A stretch of DNA of 64,000 nt from Tetrahymena thermophila SB210 (taxonomy: Eukaryota; Ciliophora; Oligohymenophorea; Hymenostomatida; Tetrahymenidae): the NCBI RefSeq assembly GCF_000189635.1, contig NW_002476004.1:2936-66935 (forward strand), given 5' to 3'. A program made the position numbers and the translations under genes. The notes below the pieces were generated by a model. That model saw only the letters and a program-made list of their open reading frames with translations, searched no databases and was not told where the DNA came from. Positions 1-12,820 of this stretch are shown here, piece after piece; the stretch's first letter is position 1, and each line of letters opens with the position of its first letter.

Positions 1-10
1 TAAGGTTTAC

Positions 11-2463
11 CAACCCCTAGATTTTCTATATGGTTGATGGCTTAAAAAATTCAAACTCTTGAAAACCTAAGTAGTGGTTTTAAAAGTGAGAAGCCTTAAT
101 TAATGATGATTGAAAATAATATATATATATATGAATTGAAAATTAAAAAATTGTTTATCAAATAAAAAGAAATTAATAAAAAATCAATGAGAGATTTTGA
201 CCTTTCAAAAATAATAAACCATTAAGTAAGCAAACATAAATGAATGTATTATTTATAATTTCTACATAAACCAAAGATGTAAACAAATTATTTTTACGCA
301 AGTAATAGTGTCAAATTTGAGAGATTTATGCAGCTTAGAAAAGCAACACTTAAAGCTTTTGTACCTTCATCTCCAATTTATACATTACTTTTATTAATTT
401 TTATAAAATACATTCAAGAAAAAAACGTAATATTTTAATTATTTTTTCAAAAGATCCCATAAATAATAATATTATTTATACTAGAGGTAAAGTGAAAGAA
501 CAGAAATATTTTGGCAGCTTACTATAGCACTGCTTAAAGCTTATGCACCTTATACACCAATTTGATTATCACTTAATAAATTTTATAAAAAAAATTATAG
601 TAGAAAGAAAGCACAAAAAAAAAAATCTTTTTTAATGATTCTTTCTTGATTTTTCAATAAAAAAAATAAAATTATTTAAAAAACTAATTTTACGTTAACT
701 AGAGTGTTAAATTTGAGAGATTTTTGCAATTTTTTAGATATGAGCATAGAGTTGATACACCTTATTCATTAATTTAATTCTAACTTTATATTTAATTTAA
801 ATATTTTTATTAAGTGAAGAAAAATTGTTAACAATGACTAAAAAAGCATGGTTGATTTATTTCATAATTTTTTCGTGAATAAAATACATAAAAAAAGGTA
901 TTCAATATTTAAAAAAAAATATTTTATTAATTTTATTTTATAATCTACTATAATTGAAATCATTAAAGCTGCTATTACTAAAGATAGAGCCCCAAAGTTG
1001 AGAGATTAACACAATTTAACAAAATAGATCCTAAAGATGAAGAACCTTCTTCTCCTATTTAATTGTAGCTTTTATGGTTTAAAGAGTGCATTTATTTATT
1101 TATTTATTTTAAAAATAAAAGAATAAATAAACAAATAGAAAAAATGGTTATTAAAATTAAAATCTATATTTATGCTTAAAGGCTAAGAAGTCAAAAAATG
1201 AGTGAAATTATTTCATATCTGATTGCTATAATAAAAATATTGAACTCACAAAACACATTGGTAAATTTATCATTGAGCCCCACAAGCTAGGGATAAATAT
1301 TACATTCATGTATATTTTACATAGAAAGCTAACGATATTCATAAATATCCCTTCCGTTTTATATTGTTTTTTGACATTGTAAGTAGCTAAATCAACTAAG
1401 AAAGCCAAAAAAAAAACAAAATTATATGATATGTAAATATGTTTTTTAGCTTCTATTAATAAGTTTTATACAAATAGGAGCTATTAAATGGAATATACCT
1501 TAGGTCTAATGTCAAAATTTAGAGATTGACACATTTTGCCAATGAATAACTTAATGATTTAATCCCTTTTGGACCTATTTCGTTATTTCTTTCAAGATTT
1601 TTAATTCAAAAATTTATTTTATATTATTAAAATGGGCAATTACAATAAAAAAGAAAGTTGAAAAATCGATTTTAAAATTTATTAATTTAATAATAATAAT
1701 TAAAATTAGGAAGGAATTCCTTATGTAATAGACAAATAAACCCAAGTTAAATAAATAAATAAATTATTACCCAAGAAAAAGTTTCAAAGTTTAAAGATTG
1801 ACACATTTTTCTAAAGCACAACCTAAAACTATTATACCCTAAGCACCCAATTTATTGTGTCTTTTGATATTTTTAATCAAAATAAGTAGAAAAAAAGAGT
1901 TCGTTTGATTTATTTATATGTAAGGTCAAGAAAAATTTTTACATTAGATCTAATTCTAAAGTTAAGAGATTAGTACATTTTTAGAGGAGAGCTAAACATA
2001 ATTTTGACATATTCTCAGTATTAATTTAACTATAACTATTTATATTGAAAATAAATATATTTATCTTTTTAAGATTAAAAAACTTAACAAAAAACTAAAA
2101 CATTGATTAGTTTTAATTGTTAAATTTAATTTAAAATAAATTTGGATTTTAATCTAATTAAATTAATATACAATATTTATTTTTTAAAATAAGAAAAGAA
2201 AAAAAAATAATATTTCTAATATTTACCAATGTCTAATTTTAGCATGTGTCTGAATTGGTTGAGAAGAATTAATAAACTATTTTTTGTTTTATTAATAAAT
2301 AATTATAATAATAAATATTATTAAAATAATTATTTACTTCTTCAATATTATTAAAGTTTTATTTCTATTATTATATCATTTTTTTAAATTTAATTTTTAA
2401 ATTAAAATTGAAAAATTAATTAAAAATAAAAGTTATTATTTTGTCTTTAGCTTTATTAATCAT
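11..2463 (-). CDS. Partial, partly decayed LRR gene built from one-repeat exons
   Basis: Seven clean exons, each encoding one RI-type leucine-rich repeat of 30-31 codons, are seen on the minus strand at 1943-2035, 1771-1860, 1499-1588, 979-1068, 694-783, 482-571 and 298-387. Six are exactly 90 nt and one is 93 nt. All begin after AG and end before GTAA/GTAT in phase 2. Typical repeat pattern: IGDEGTKALSVAFLSCINL then SNLTL. Candidate outer exons are 11-94 (84 nt, phase-compatible, weak repeat) and a 5' open frame with ATG at 2463 and donor after 2227, but the latter is phase 0 and does not join the next exon. Diverged repeat remnants without usable splice sites lie at about 180-240 and 1290-1400, so this may be a pseudogene or a gene losing repeats. 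The gene runs off the left edge. LRR proteins are usually binding scaffolds; the partner is unknown. Confidence 0.7.
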
Positions 2464-3027
2464 AATTTTAAATTATAAATTTAGATCAAATCAAAGGCGC
2501 TTAAAATAAAGATCTTTTCTTCAGAAAATAAAAATGTTCAAACTGCTATACTTTGAAGTTTTTAAATTATAAAATTAAATCAATAAATCTAAGATATGAT
2601 AATTTTTAATGTATGTTTTTATAGTTTGTATTTAAAAAATTTTAAAATAAACAACTTCTTCTATACAATAAATCTTGGTGGATTAAGACGTTTTTTAAAT
2701 TGCAGAAAAAATTATGTTTAAAGATGAAAACACAATATTATTATTATTAATACTTGACGCAGAAAAATATAAGCTATGCATAAATTATACATTTTATAAT
2801 ATAAATATATATATTTTAATTAATTAAATTATAACTCACATTACACTCTTAAAAACTTATAAGATTTCATCTAATGTGGTAGTTTAAATGTCTATTGTCT
2901 TATCAATTTGGGAAAGATGTAAGTGATAATAGCAAAGCTTTAAGATTTGTAACCTAAACATTTTGAAGTCTTCAAAAAGCAATGGGTTTTTGGCCTTGTC
3001 ATACCAATATGATAATGCGACACAATA
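2464..3027. other. AT-rich spacer
   Basis: No gene can be supported here. Short ATG-led frames at 2888 and 2917 stop quickly. The stretch separates the minus-strand LRR array from the plus-strand membrane-protein gene and presumably holds the 5' regions of both. Confidence 0.5.
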
Positions 3028-5222
3028 ATGAGGGACTACTTTGCCATAGAGAGATCAAATAAGATTGAGCTCATCTTGAGACTCTACATGGAGAAGTTAA
3101 TTCCTAGCTAGAAGTTCATATTTGAAATATTCTTAATTTAGCCTACAAATAAGTAAAAATATTTCAGGATAGGGCTATAGCAACGAGAAAAGGATGTTAG
3201 TAATCTTGCTAAGCTAATTGTAGCAGTCAAAAGTACTTTCTGAGATTGATGATTAAGGGTTACTGCAAGACATCAAATTTTATTTTTGTTTATTTATCAA
3301 TTTAATTAATTACCTCATTTAGGACGATGAAATTCAATATTATAGACCCTAGATTTGGAAATTTTTTTCTAAAATCATTGGTTTTTTGAGTTCCCTCAGT
3401 ATTTGGTAGTGGCAAGTTATGAAATAATAAGGTTATTGAATATTGAGTGATTGAATGCTTATTATTTTATCACTTGATAATAATATAATTGAAAACTTTA
3501 TTTGATCTATTTGATTAAATAAATATTCTTTTCTATTTATAAGCAGCTTATGGATATTTTAATTGCTTGAATGCTTTCTTATTTAATTATTCGATCTTTA
3601 TGATTTTGATTGAAAAAATTCAAATAATAATTTATTTTTTTTTCTCAAATTATTTTCAAATAATAATTCAAAAAAAAATGAAAGATAAAAATATTAGGTA
3701 TGATCGTCTGAATAACTTTTTATTTCGTAGCTATATATATTATAAAACAAAAACTGAAAAGATTTAGCTAAGCATTGGAGTAATTTATTCCTACCTAAAT
3801 ATTGCTTTGATTTTACTATATTAAATAAATGGGTATAAGAGCTAATTTTATATTCTACTGTCCTTCATCCTTCTTGATAAAATTCAATTCTTGATTCCAG
3901 TCTTTTAAGCTTTATAGTACAGCGGCTTAAAAAAATTCCTAATTGAGATAGTAACATTTATATTTATACAGGGTTATGGTGATCAGTTTTGGGATTTTTA
4001 CTAAAATGATATTAAAAAATATGTAAATTTAAACCAAAGGATGAATATCATTAGTATACTGATAGTTATTTTAAATTGCTGGACTCTATTAAATTTGTAA
4101 TCGTGGGATAGTTTCATAGCTATTTTTTCTATTGTAAACTTTTTTGGTATAATTCTGAGCGACATAATTGACTTTATTAAAGTAAAATATGGTAATTCAA
4201 TTATTATTCATTCCTATAGTTTTATAATTTTAATTTGTAGGAAAGCCTGCTTTTATTTAATTTTAGTTTAACTTATCTCTTACCATATTTCATTTATATC
4301 TATTTATGGATTATTTATTATCTGCGTGATCCTCTAATACAAATTAGATATAAGTGAAGTTGTTGACTCTACACTACTTATATTTATTTACACCAGCATT
4401 GAGTTAACAAAAACTAAGGATTACTGGATCTTAGAAGAATCATTAGCACTCTTCATAAATAACATAATGATACTATTGTTATTTATTCTTAAATTAGTAT
4501 TTTTAAATTCAACATAAATCTATGATTTGATAATTTATATTGCTTTTGGATTATATCTTACTGAAATTTTTTCAAATTTTTACTTGATTATGTTCACCTT
4601 AAAAAACTCAATCTTCATAAAATATGTATATTATGGATGTCATGGTACTATTTAAATTCCTTATTAAAGAACTGTATAAAAATTTTTTGAAGCAAGAATA
4701 AGGACCAAAGTAATTGTATAATTTTTTCCAGATGAACGACAATTAGAAAAAATTTTGATGAGATTAATAAATAAAAAAAATCAAATAATAAAAATAAAAT
4801 TTAACGATTCCATAATAATCAAAATGATTGATATGAAACTTAATTTAGTTTGGTTAATAAAAGATGTAGAATAATAATAATATTGGTATGAATAGTATGA
4901 AAAAAAAAACTATCATAGTATGAAAACTATTTACTTAATTTAGAAAAAATTATTAGATTAGGATTAATTGTCATTAAACATTTATATTGTTTCTTAATCT
5001 GTGGAATTTAGCTTTTGTGGTTTATTATTTCCGTCAAATTATTTAGATTCTCAAAATAGCAATAAATAAACCAATTTAATAGTATTTGATAGTATACTAG
5101 AAATAAACTAAAAAATATTTGCCAATTTTATTTCATTAAGGCTTATACAAATAATTGCATCAGAATATATACCCATTAATACAAATTTTCTTTTATATGA
5201 TTTATATGAAGATTTTGTATGA
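3028..5222 (+). CDS. Multi-pass membrane protein of unknown family
   Basis: Proposed exons are 3028-3219, 3323-3431 and 3544-5222 (660 codons, 659 aa), with TAA/TAG read as Gln and a TGA stop. The last exon, an open frame of 559 codons, is secure. The first junction is the weakest: donor GTAGCA at 3220 joins in frame, but a longer second exon is possible, and an upstream TGA in frame supports the ATG at 3028. The middle of the protein has several hydrophobic segments typical of membrane helices (near IGVIYSYLNIALILLYQ, FIAIFSIVNFFGIIL and ISFISIYGLFIICVIL). After the last helix comes a soluble tail of about 220 residues beginning near YYGCHGTIQIPYQRTV, with a mix of basic and amphipathic stretches. 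I do not recognise the family. It sits between two LRR loci but no functional link is visible. Confidence 0.75.
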
Positions 5223-5812
5223 ATTATTTATATCATCAGATTAATTTGTTATTTATTTCAAAGATTCTATTTAATTATTTTCCACTTTAAATTATTAATT
5301 TCTTGTAGGTGTTTACACGCTTAATTTAATTCCTTTAAAAATTTTGTTGTAAAACATCTTTTTTCCCTACCGAAAAACTTAAAAAATAAAAATAATTGAT
5401 ATTAATTACACCATTTTTATTTCATATATTATTCTGTTCATGATTGATCATTACCTTAAAATTCTCTGTTTTTAGGGATAATGGATAAATAAATTTATTT
5501 TCTTCATCATTTTTTATAATTCCATATATCTCCAATTATCTTAAATTTAAAATATCTATCAACTAATTATTTATCTATATCTATCAATCTATCTGTTATC
5601 ATAGCCATTTCATAGATCTATATTAGATAATTGTTTTTTAATAACTTTCCTTTTAGTTTGGTTGAAGCCTTTCGTTTAGATTTATTATTTGATCTCAAAA
5701 GTTTTAATTTTAAAAAAATTAGTCACACATTTTTATTTGATCATACATATAATTTATCAATTAATAGCTCATTTGTTAGGAAAACAAATTATTATTGTTA
5801 AGAAATAATAAA
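5223..5812. other. Spacer between membrane-protein gene and LRR gene
   Basis: The stretch is AT-rich. It includes an imperfect TATC repeat around 5570-5600. An ATG-led frame of 111 codons (5481-5816, Gln code) exists but has no recognisable feature and overlaps the start of the downstream LRR gene, so I do not call it. Confidence 0.5.
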
Positions 5813-8800
5813 ATGATAAAAAATAAAGCATATTTTGATAACCTTAAAAAAGTAATTGTTTTTCAAATAATTATTATTTAAAAAAAAAAAATTTTATTTA
5901 AAAAGCTTGAAAATTCTTGTTTATAAAATCACACTTGTCTAGAAATAGATTTAAGGTAAAAAAGGTTAAATTTTGAGCAGATACTTACTTAATTTTATTT
6001 CGTCATTAAATTGAAAAATAATCTTAATCTAAATAGGTTTATTTCAAATATTTAGCTTTTAAAATACTTTAAAATTTATTTTTAATTTTAAGTAAGTTGG
6101 TAATATATATATTTATCAAATATTAAATAGGAGAAAAATTGGATCTAAATCATAAAGATTTTTTAATCAAAATTCTGGATAAAATTTAAGTTCTGCTTTA
6201 TAAAAATGCATTAATCTTACAAATTTAATACTCCAAGCCAAGTAAATACTTTTTATATTTTAATTTTATTAACAGATAAATAATTTTAATTAATTAAAAA
6301 TAATAAAGCTTTATTTTCTTTTCATAGTTTTAATTAAAAGTTCTATTAAATTTTTTATACTTTTTTATAAATTAACTAACTAATATTTAAAATACAATAA
6401 GTGGAACATAAATTGATGATAAAAATGCTATATATTTAGGTTCTGCTTTAGGAGTGAACACAAATCTACAAATTTTGACTCTAAACTTAGGGTAATATAG
6501 TTTATATTTTAATTTTGGTTATAAGTATTTTTTAATTTTAAATTTAGTGTATTAATTAATATTAATTTATAAATCCTTTAATAATTGAAAATTAATTTTT
6601 AATTTGCTTGTTTTTTTTAACTTAATTCATTTTAAATATATTATTTTTTGTATTTCACTATCTTCTACTATTTTATTTAATTTTAATGCTTTCCAATAAA
6701 CTAACTAAAAATTTATATTTAAATATAAAGTTATAATGAAATTGGACCATAAGGTGTATAAGATTTAGTTCCTTCATTTTCTAACTGTGCCAATCTCTCT
6801 AACTTAGATTTAGACCTCACGTATAACTAATTTCTTAAACTTTTTTTTATATCTATAAATTAAGATATTTTTTAATCAAAAATGAAACTAACATACTTTA
6901 ATTAATTTATTTACCATAAATCCTCATAAATTCTCACCAGCATAAATTTTCACCATATTTTCTGAATATTTATAAATAATTACTTAATAGAAGTCATACA
7001 TTTTTTTTAATTTATAAATCATTTTAAAAGAAAGTGCAGTAATTATTTTCTTAATTTAAAAAATAACAGCACTTAAAATAATCAAATAAACTGTTTAAAT
7101 TATGAAAATAAAAAAAACTATTATAAAAAAGTGGAAATTTTATTTAATTTTGAAATAATTATTATAATGTAAAAATAAAATCTTATTATTTTAAAAATTT
7201 TAAAAAGAAGAAATATAATTGGAGAAAAAGGTCTATAATTTTTAGGTGCAGCTTTAACAATCTTATAAAACCTTTCATCTCTAAAACTATAACTAGAGTA
7301 AAAACATCTAAAATATCGTTTTATAAATACCCTGTTGAATTTTAACTTTCATCTTTGAAAAAAATTAACTATCTAGTTGGATTTTTTCTTTTTTTAAATG
7401 TTTAAATACTAAAAAAAATATAATACATACATCCATACACATTTCATCAAATAAATTATAAAATAGTGGGAATCAAGTTAAAGATATAGGATTGTAAAGC
7501 TTAGGCTCTGCTTTATCAAATTGTAAATATCTTACAAATTTGGCTCTTGGATTACAGTATGATAATTTATTTTTAAAATTTAAACGATTATCATAAGAAG
7601 CAAGTAAATATTTAATAGATGTGAGTGTCTGTCTGTCTTATTTTTGGTTAATTAATGCTATTAAATATTAATTACTAAAATTTTTAATTGCAAATTATAA
7701 AATAATAAAATTGCTTGCTTATCTATTTAATTCTTTTTGTTTTTTTTTGAGCTTAAATTTTTTTAATAGTAACATTTAATTAATTTTATAATATTTTTAC
7801 TATTTTTTAATAGGAAAAATGAAATAAGTTGTAAAGGTATTTCAAATTTTGGCTCTGCTTTAGTAGATTGTTAAAATCTCTCAACTATATAACTCAAATT
7901 ATAGTAAATATGATTTGTTTGTTTTGAAAGTTATTTACTTACATGGATTTAAATTAATTAAGAGAAACTCATTTAAAAATTTTAGAGAAAATAAATAAAA
8001 ATTATAAAATATTTTTTATTTTTAATGAATTAAATAATAAATAAATAAATTAATTAATATTTTTGACTAATTCTATATTAATTTTTTATTCAATTTTTTT
8101 AATTAATTTATATTAAAAATTTATTTTTATTACTTGATCTAAGAGATTTTTTCATAATTAAAAGTGGTAACTAAATTAAATCAATTGGTGCTTCAGCTTT
8201 ATGTACTGCCTTATAAAAATGTCCCAAACTTTAAAATTTTGAACTCAACCTAGACAGGTAATATATTTTATTTGTTCTCCTATTTTTTTTATTTATTATC
8301 ACTGAAATTTCTGTTAATAAATTATGATAAAAAATTAAAATATATTGATATCATTTCTTCATGTGATTATTTAAGAAAGTAATCAATTTAAAAATGAAAT
8401 TGAAAATCATAATTTTATTTTTCTAAATTATCCTTAATTCAATTATTATTAAAATAAATTTTCATTATTTAAAAGTTAAAAAGTTTTAAATAAATCAAAT
8501 GCTGTTTAGAGATTTAGCTCTTCTTTATAAAACTTCAGCAATCTATAAAAATTAGACCTTAGTCTTTGGTAGTTTTTTAATCATTATTATAATTTGTTAA
8601 TTATTTTAATTTTGAATTACTTTTGAAAAAGAAAAAAAAAAGAAAACTTAGAAAATAATTTTATTTCAAAAAAGCAATAAGGATCTTAAAAAATTAATTA
8701 GCTATTTAAAAAAATTTTAATTTTTCTAATATTTATCTATCTGTTTATGCTTATTTTTTTTAAAACATAATCTAATTCTAATTAATAATTTTAAAAGCGA

Positions 8801-10143
8801 TTGTGATATTAAACCTAAAAGTGCATCAGTTATAGGCAGTGCTTTAGCAAAGTGTTCCAATCTCTAAACACTGAAACTTTTTCTTATGTAAAAATACAAA
8901 CATTTATCTTTTAATTGTTTTTAAAAAAATATGGTTAAATATTTAAAAAAAGTTAATTCATTTATTAAAAAACTACCTAATTTTTTGATAATATGTTTGT
9001 TTTAATAATAATTTTACTTTTTGTATTTTTAATAGAAATAATAACTTATTTATTTTAATATTATTATATTTATTTTATTTCAAATTTTTTTATTAATATT
9101 ATCATTATATTTCTATCATTTCTTTTAAAATAAATAATTTTTTTAATGCAATATTTTTGAATCAAATAACAAATCTATGCCAAAATTTAAAAAGATAAAA
9201 CTTTATAGGACCAGAAGATGCATCAGAATTAGGTTTTACGTTAGTTAATTGTGCTAATCTCTAAAACCTTAAGTTAGACTTAGGGTAAAAGTTTATTCTA
9301 ATAAAATTTATTATTTTATTTTAGTTTAATTTTTAAATAAGAATAAAATTATATAGTTCTTTTTATGATTTTTTTTATAAGCTCATTCTAACTAAAAGAT
9401 TTTTTTTTGATATTTGGCAATTAATTCTTAAATTTAAAAAAAGTTTTTAAACAAAATAAACAATTTGTTACTAATTTGATTTAATTTTATTTTTAAAAAT
9501 TATTTTAAATATTAAAAGGAAAAATGAAATTGGAGACTAGGGTATTCTAAATTTAGGATAAGCTTTAATAAATTGCCCTAAATTAATTTCTTTGAACCTT
9601 GATCTATAGTAAATACTATTTATTATTTTATATAAATAAATAAAAATATGTATTATTCAAAATTTAAGAAATTACTACTATTCCATTTTTATTAAAATAT
9701 TTAATTAAATAAAATGTATTATTTTTCTATTGGCATTTTATTAGTTAATTATAATATATCAAACATTTTACTTAATATAAAAAGAAGTAACAATATTTTT
9801 GATTCAGGTGCTTTAAATTTTGGATCCGCTTTACTAAAATGTACAAACCTCTTGAGTTTGGAGCTTATTCTTTAGTAAATATGGATTTTATAATTAAATA
9901 TTAAACTAAAGATTTTATTATTATTTTACAAATTTTGCACTAACTTAAATATTTGGTTTTAATTTAATTTAATTTAATTTTATTTTAATTTTTATAAATA
10001 ACCCTAAGATTATACATATAAATAATAAAATTTTACATAATATTAAAAGTTATAATGAAATTAAAGAATCTTCACTTTTAAAAATTTAAATCAAACTACT
10101 TAAGATTAAGAAACTAGTAAATAGTTACATCTATTTTTATTGA
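5813..10143 (+). CDS. LRR protein, one leucine-rich repeat per exon
   Basis: Fourteen exons join without a frame break: 5813-5955, 6131-6241, 6402-6491, 6731-6820, 7208-7297, 7467-7556, 7814-7903, 8165-8257, 8476-8568, 8798-8887, 9195-9284, 9519-9608, 9785-9874, 10050-10143. They total 1344 nt, 447 aa. Nine internal exons are exactly 90 nt, two are 93 and one is 111. Every intron is phase 2, with GTAA/GTAT-type donors. Each internal exon encodes one repeat of the form NEIGxxGxxxLGxALxxCxNLxxLxLxL, resembling ribonuclease-inhibitor-type LRRs. Exon 1 carries the ATG and a partial repeat. The last exon ends in a Lys/Leu-rich helix and TGA at 10141. No kinase or membrane domain is present in this model. 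LRR arrays normally bind proteins; the ligand is unknown. The start is the only in-frame ATG giving the required phase. Confidence 0.85.
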
Positions 10144-10603
10144 TAAATTTAATAATTATTTTTTATAAAATCTACTTAAAACAAATTTAAATGTTTTCAA
10201 AAAAGAAGGAATGTAAGCTGCATATTTTATATTTTTAAGTATTTGAATTATTTATTTAAACTTGATTTTTTTAAATAAACTAACTAATTTTTTTCTTTAA
10301 TTAATATAATCTTTATCACAATTATATATATCACTATATTTTTTAATTAATTTATATTAAAAAATTTTTTTAAATGGAAAATCGTTCAAATCTTATAAAT
10401 ATAAACTTTTATATTGTATGCAAATGTATAGAATAATCAATCTAAAATTAATATGGTGTTTAAAAAAATAAGTTAATAATTATTGAATAAAAATATTTAA
10501 ATTTTAATAATTTTCTGCATAAATATTTATATTTTAATTTTTAATTGGTTAAAATTAAAAACCCTAAAAAAATGTAAATAGATATAAATTTTAATACAAA
10601 GGA
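10144..10603. other. Convergent 3' spacer
   Basis: This is the AT-rich 460 bp between the stop of the plus-strand LRR gene and the stop of the minus-strand ZMYND10 gene. It must hold the 3' ends of both transcripts. No distinct signal was recognised. Confidence 0.5.
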
Positions 10604-12820
10604 TCAATCTAATTCATCCAAGTTCTAATTTTATTGTTATTATTATTACTATTCTAATTGAGCATCATTTTATTTGAATTAAGGTTTTTATTCAATTTCA
10701 GTTACTAAAATTTGCTTTTCAGTATTATTATTTAATAAATTATCAACTGGTACATTTTCTTTTCCTAAATCACTTATCATTTCTTTTTTTCTTTATTCTT
10801 TTTCTTTATTTTCTTCAACAATTTTTTTGCAAGCAATCTTGTGATCCTTCCAATGAGCTACCTGTTTTTTTTCATTATATTTTGTTTAAAAAAGAGTAAA
10901 AATATGATGATTTAATATTTACTTGACATTCTCTTGTGCAGTACCAAACAGTCTTACATTAAGAACATCTTTTAGTTGCTTCTTTTTTACAAAGTTCACA
11001 TTTAAATCCTTCCATTAATCCATCAATAATATTCTAACCATATAAATCAGCTAATCTCTACATATCTTACTTAGCTGTCTCTTTATCATTTACAAAGTAC
11101 TCATTTTTTTATTTTTCTGCTATATCATTCCAATTCTTGCCTTTGATAATATTTTCCCTAATTTCAGGAATTTACTGCACTATAAAAGGGTTAGACTTTG
11201 GAACACTCTATACATTCATAATTGAAAGCTCTTCAAGTGTTCTGAGCATATGAGATAAATTGGGAATCTAATCTAACAAAATTTCATTCATGTATTTTCT
11301 TAACTATTTTTTAAATAAAATAAAATAAATTTATTTTGAGCAAAGAAATATTTCAAAAATATGAAAATTTATTTATTTAATTACTCTTAATAAGTTAGAT
11401 TTTCTAAACTCATTTAATTCGTATTTTTTGCGACATTCAGGATCCATAAATAAATTATAAATTGTAATCCAAACATTAGCTTCAAGCTTTACAATTTTGC
11501 TGTATTCAGATTTTTCAACTATTTACCATTTGCTATTTTCATATTTTTCTCTTTCACCTTTATTAAAAAACAAAAAATAAAATGAGCTTTTAAATAATTT
11601 TCTATGAATTAGATTTCTAATAACTTTTTTATCAAGCAATAAATTAATCAAAAGATTAAATAATTAATTACCTTCTGATGTTTAACGTAGCCAAGGTTTA
11701 TCTTCAATTAATGGAACTAAAATGCAAAGGATATCATTGACTTCAAGTAAATGATGAACAACACTAACTGGCAAATGCTTTACATAGTCAGAAATAAATC
11801 TAATAATAGAAACACACATCATACAGATTTTAAATTCAATATCATCTATTTATTCCTAATACTCTTCAATTCTTGTCTTTTTTAAGACGTCTTCGACTGT
11901 CTTTTTGGTTACTTTCTTTGTTTAAGGGCTAAGAAATGTAAAGAATTTAATATATTTATTTAGTTTATTAAATATAATACAATTTTGTTAAATGCACAAG
12001 CTTTCTATAGCAGTAATCAATTAATTCTATAAGGAATTCATCAGCTGAGTCGACAGCGGTTCTATGGAACATAATGACTTCTAGCAAATTACAGACTACA
12101 GCTTCGTGATAAACAGCAATATAGCTTCTATATGTGTTTATTTTAAGCATGTGATTTTTTAGTAAAGGCAATACCTTCTATTTCCAAATTTCTGTTTCTA
12201 TTAAATCGTAAATCAAAATCTTCACTTTATCAAAAGTCACTAAAGAATCCATAATGAACTCATCACTTTTTACCATTGCATTGACATGTGCCTAAAATAT
12301 TTTTGAAATATAAAAATATCTTTAAATTTAATTTCTTAAGCATTTTGATTGATAAAATGTTAATTGAAAAAACATAATATTAAATTATTTTTAAGTTAAA
12401 GTAAAGCAAATAACTTCAAAACTCATTACTTCATATTAATTCTTTTTTCTAATCTAAAATAAATGTATAATAATAATAAAAGTTTTTGATAAATCTTTAA
12501 TGCATATATTAGTAAAATGAGTTTTTGAAATAAAATTTAGATCTTTTGCTGAAATAGTTTCTTAATAAAATTGATTAATGGCAAAATAAATACTTGCATA
12601 TTGAGTCTTTGAAGAATTTCGTCTTGCTTGAACCAGCTATTTATAAATAATTGATAATTTTTAAGTGAGTGCGATGATATGACTAACAATGTCTAAAAAA
12701 CTAAATAGCATTTTACATTTAACTACCATATTCTTCTATGTTAACGATTTATAACTTTTCTATTAAATGCTCAGCTTCGTAATGAGTTAATAAATCTCCG
12801 ATTTGTTGCTAACTATCCAT
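10604..12820 (-). CDS. ZMYND10: ZMYND10-type MYND zinc-finger protein (dynein-arm assembly)
   Basis: Seven exons (12717-12820, 12594-12636, 11981-12291, 11672-11928, 11385-11557, 10923-11303, 10604-10861) join in phase to 508 aa plus TGA. The body follows animal ZMYND10 along its length: EYGSQIW near the N-terminus, then EIWKQKVLPLL, AVYHEAVVCNLLEVIMFHRT, IDYCYRKL, PWLRQTSE and VWITIYNLF. The C-terminal MYND finger has Cys398, 401, 409, 412, 418 and 422, His426 and 430, and Cys434. ZMYND10 is known as a cytoplasmic co-chaperone factor needed to assemble axonemal outer and inner dynein arms before transport into cilia, which suits a ciliate. After the finger there is a 74-residue Lys/Gln/Asn-rich tail ending in a Gln run, longer than in animal proteins. 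Exon 1 ends in a GTAAAATG donor chosen because it restores the conserved GSxxW. Confidence 0.95.

Noticed and set aside
1226-1408. Minus-strand 60-codon ORF
   Set aside because: It overlaps a diverged LRR-like remnant and has no splice sites or independent features; treated as decay inside the LRR array.
5481-5816. Plus-strand Gln-code ORF of 111 codons starting at an ATG
   Set aside because: Composition is like random AT-rich sequence, no motif is visible and it overlaps the start of the LRR gene.
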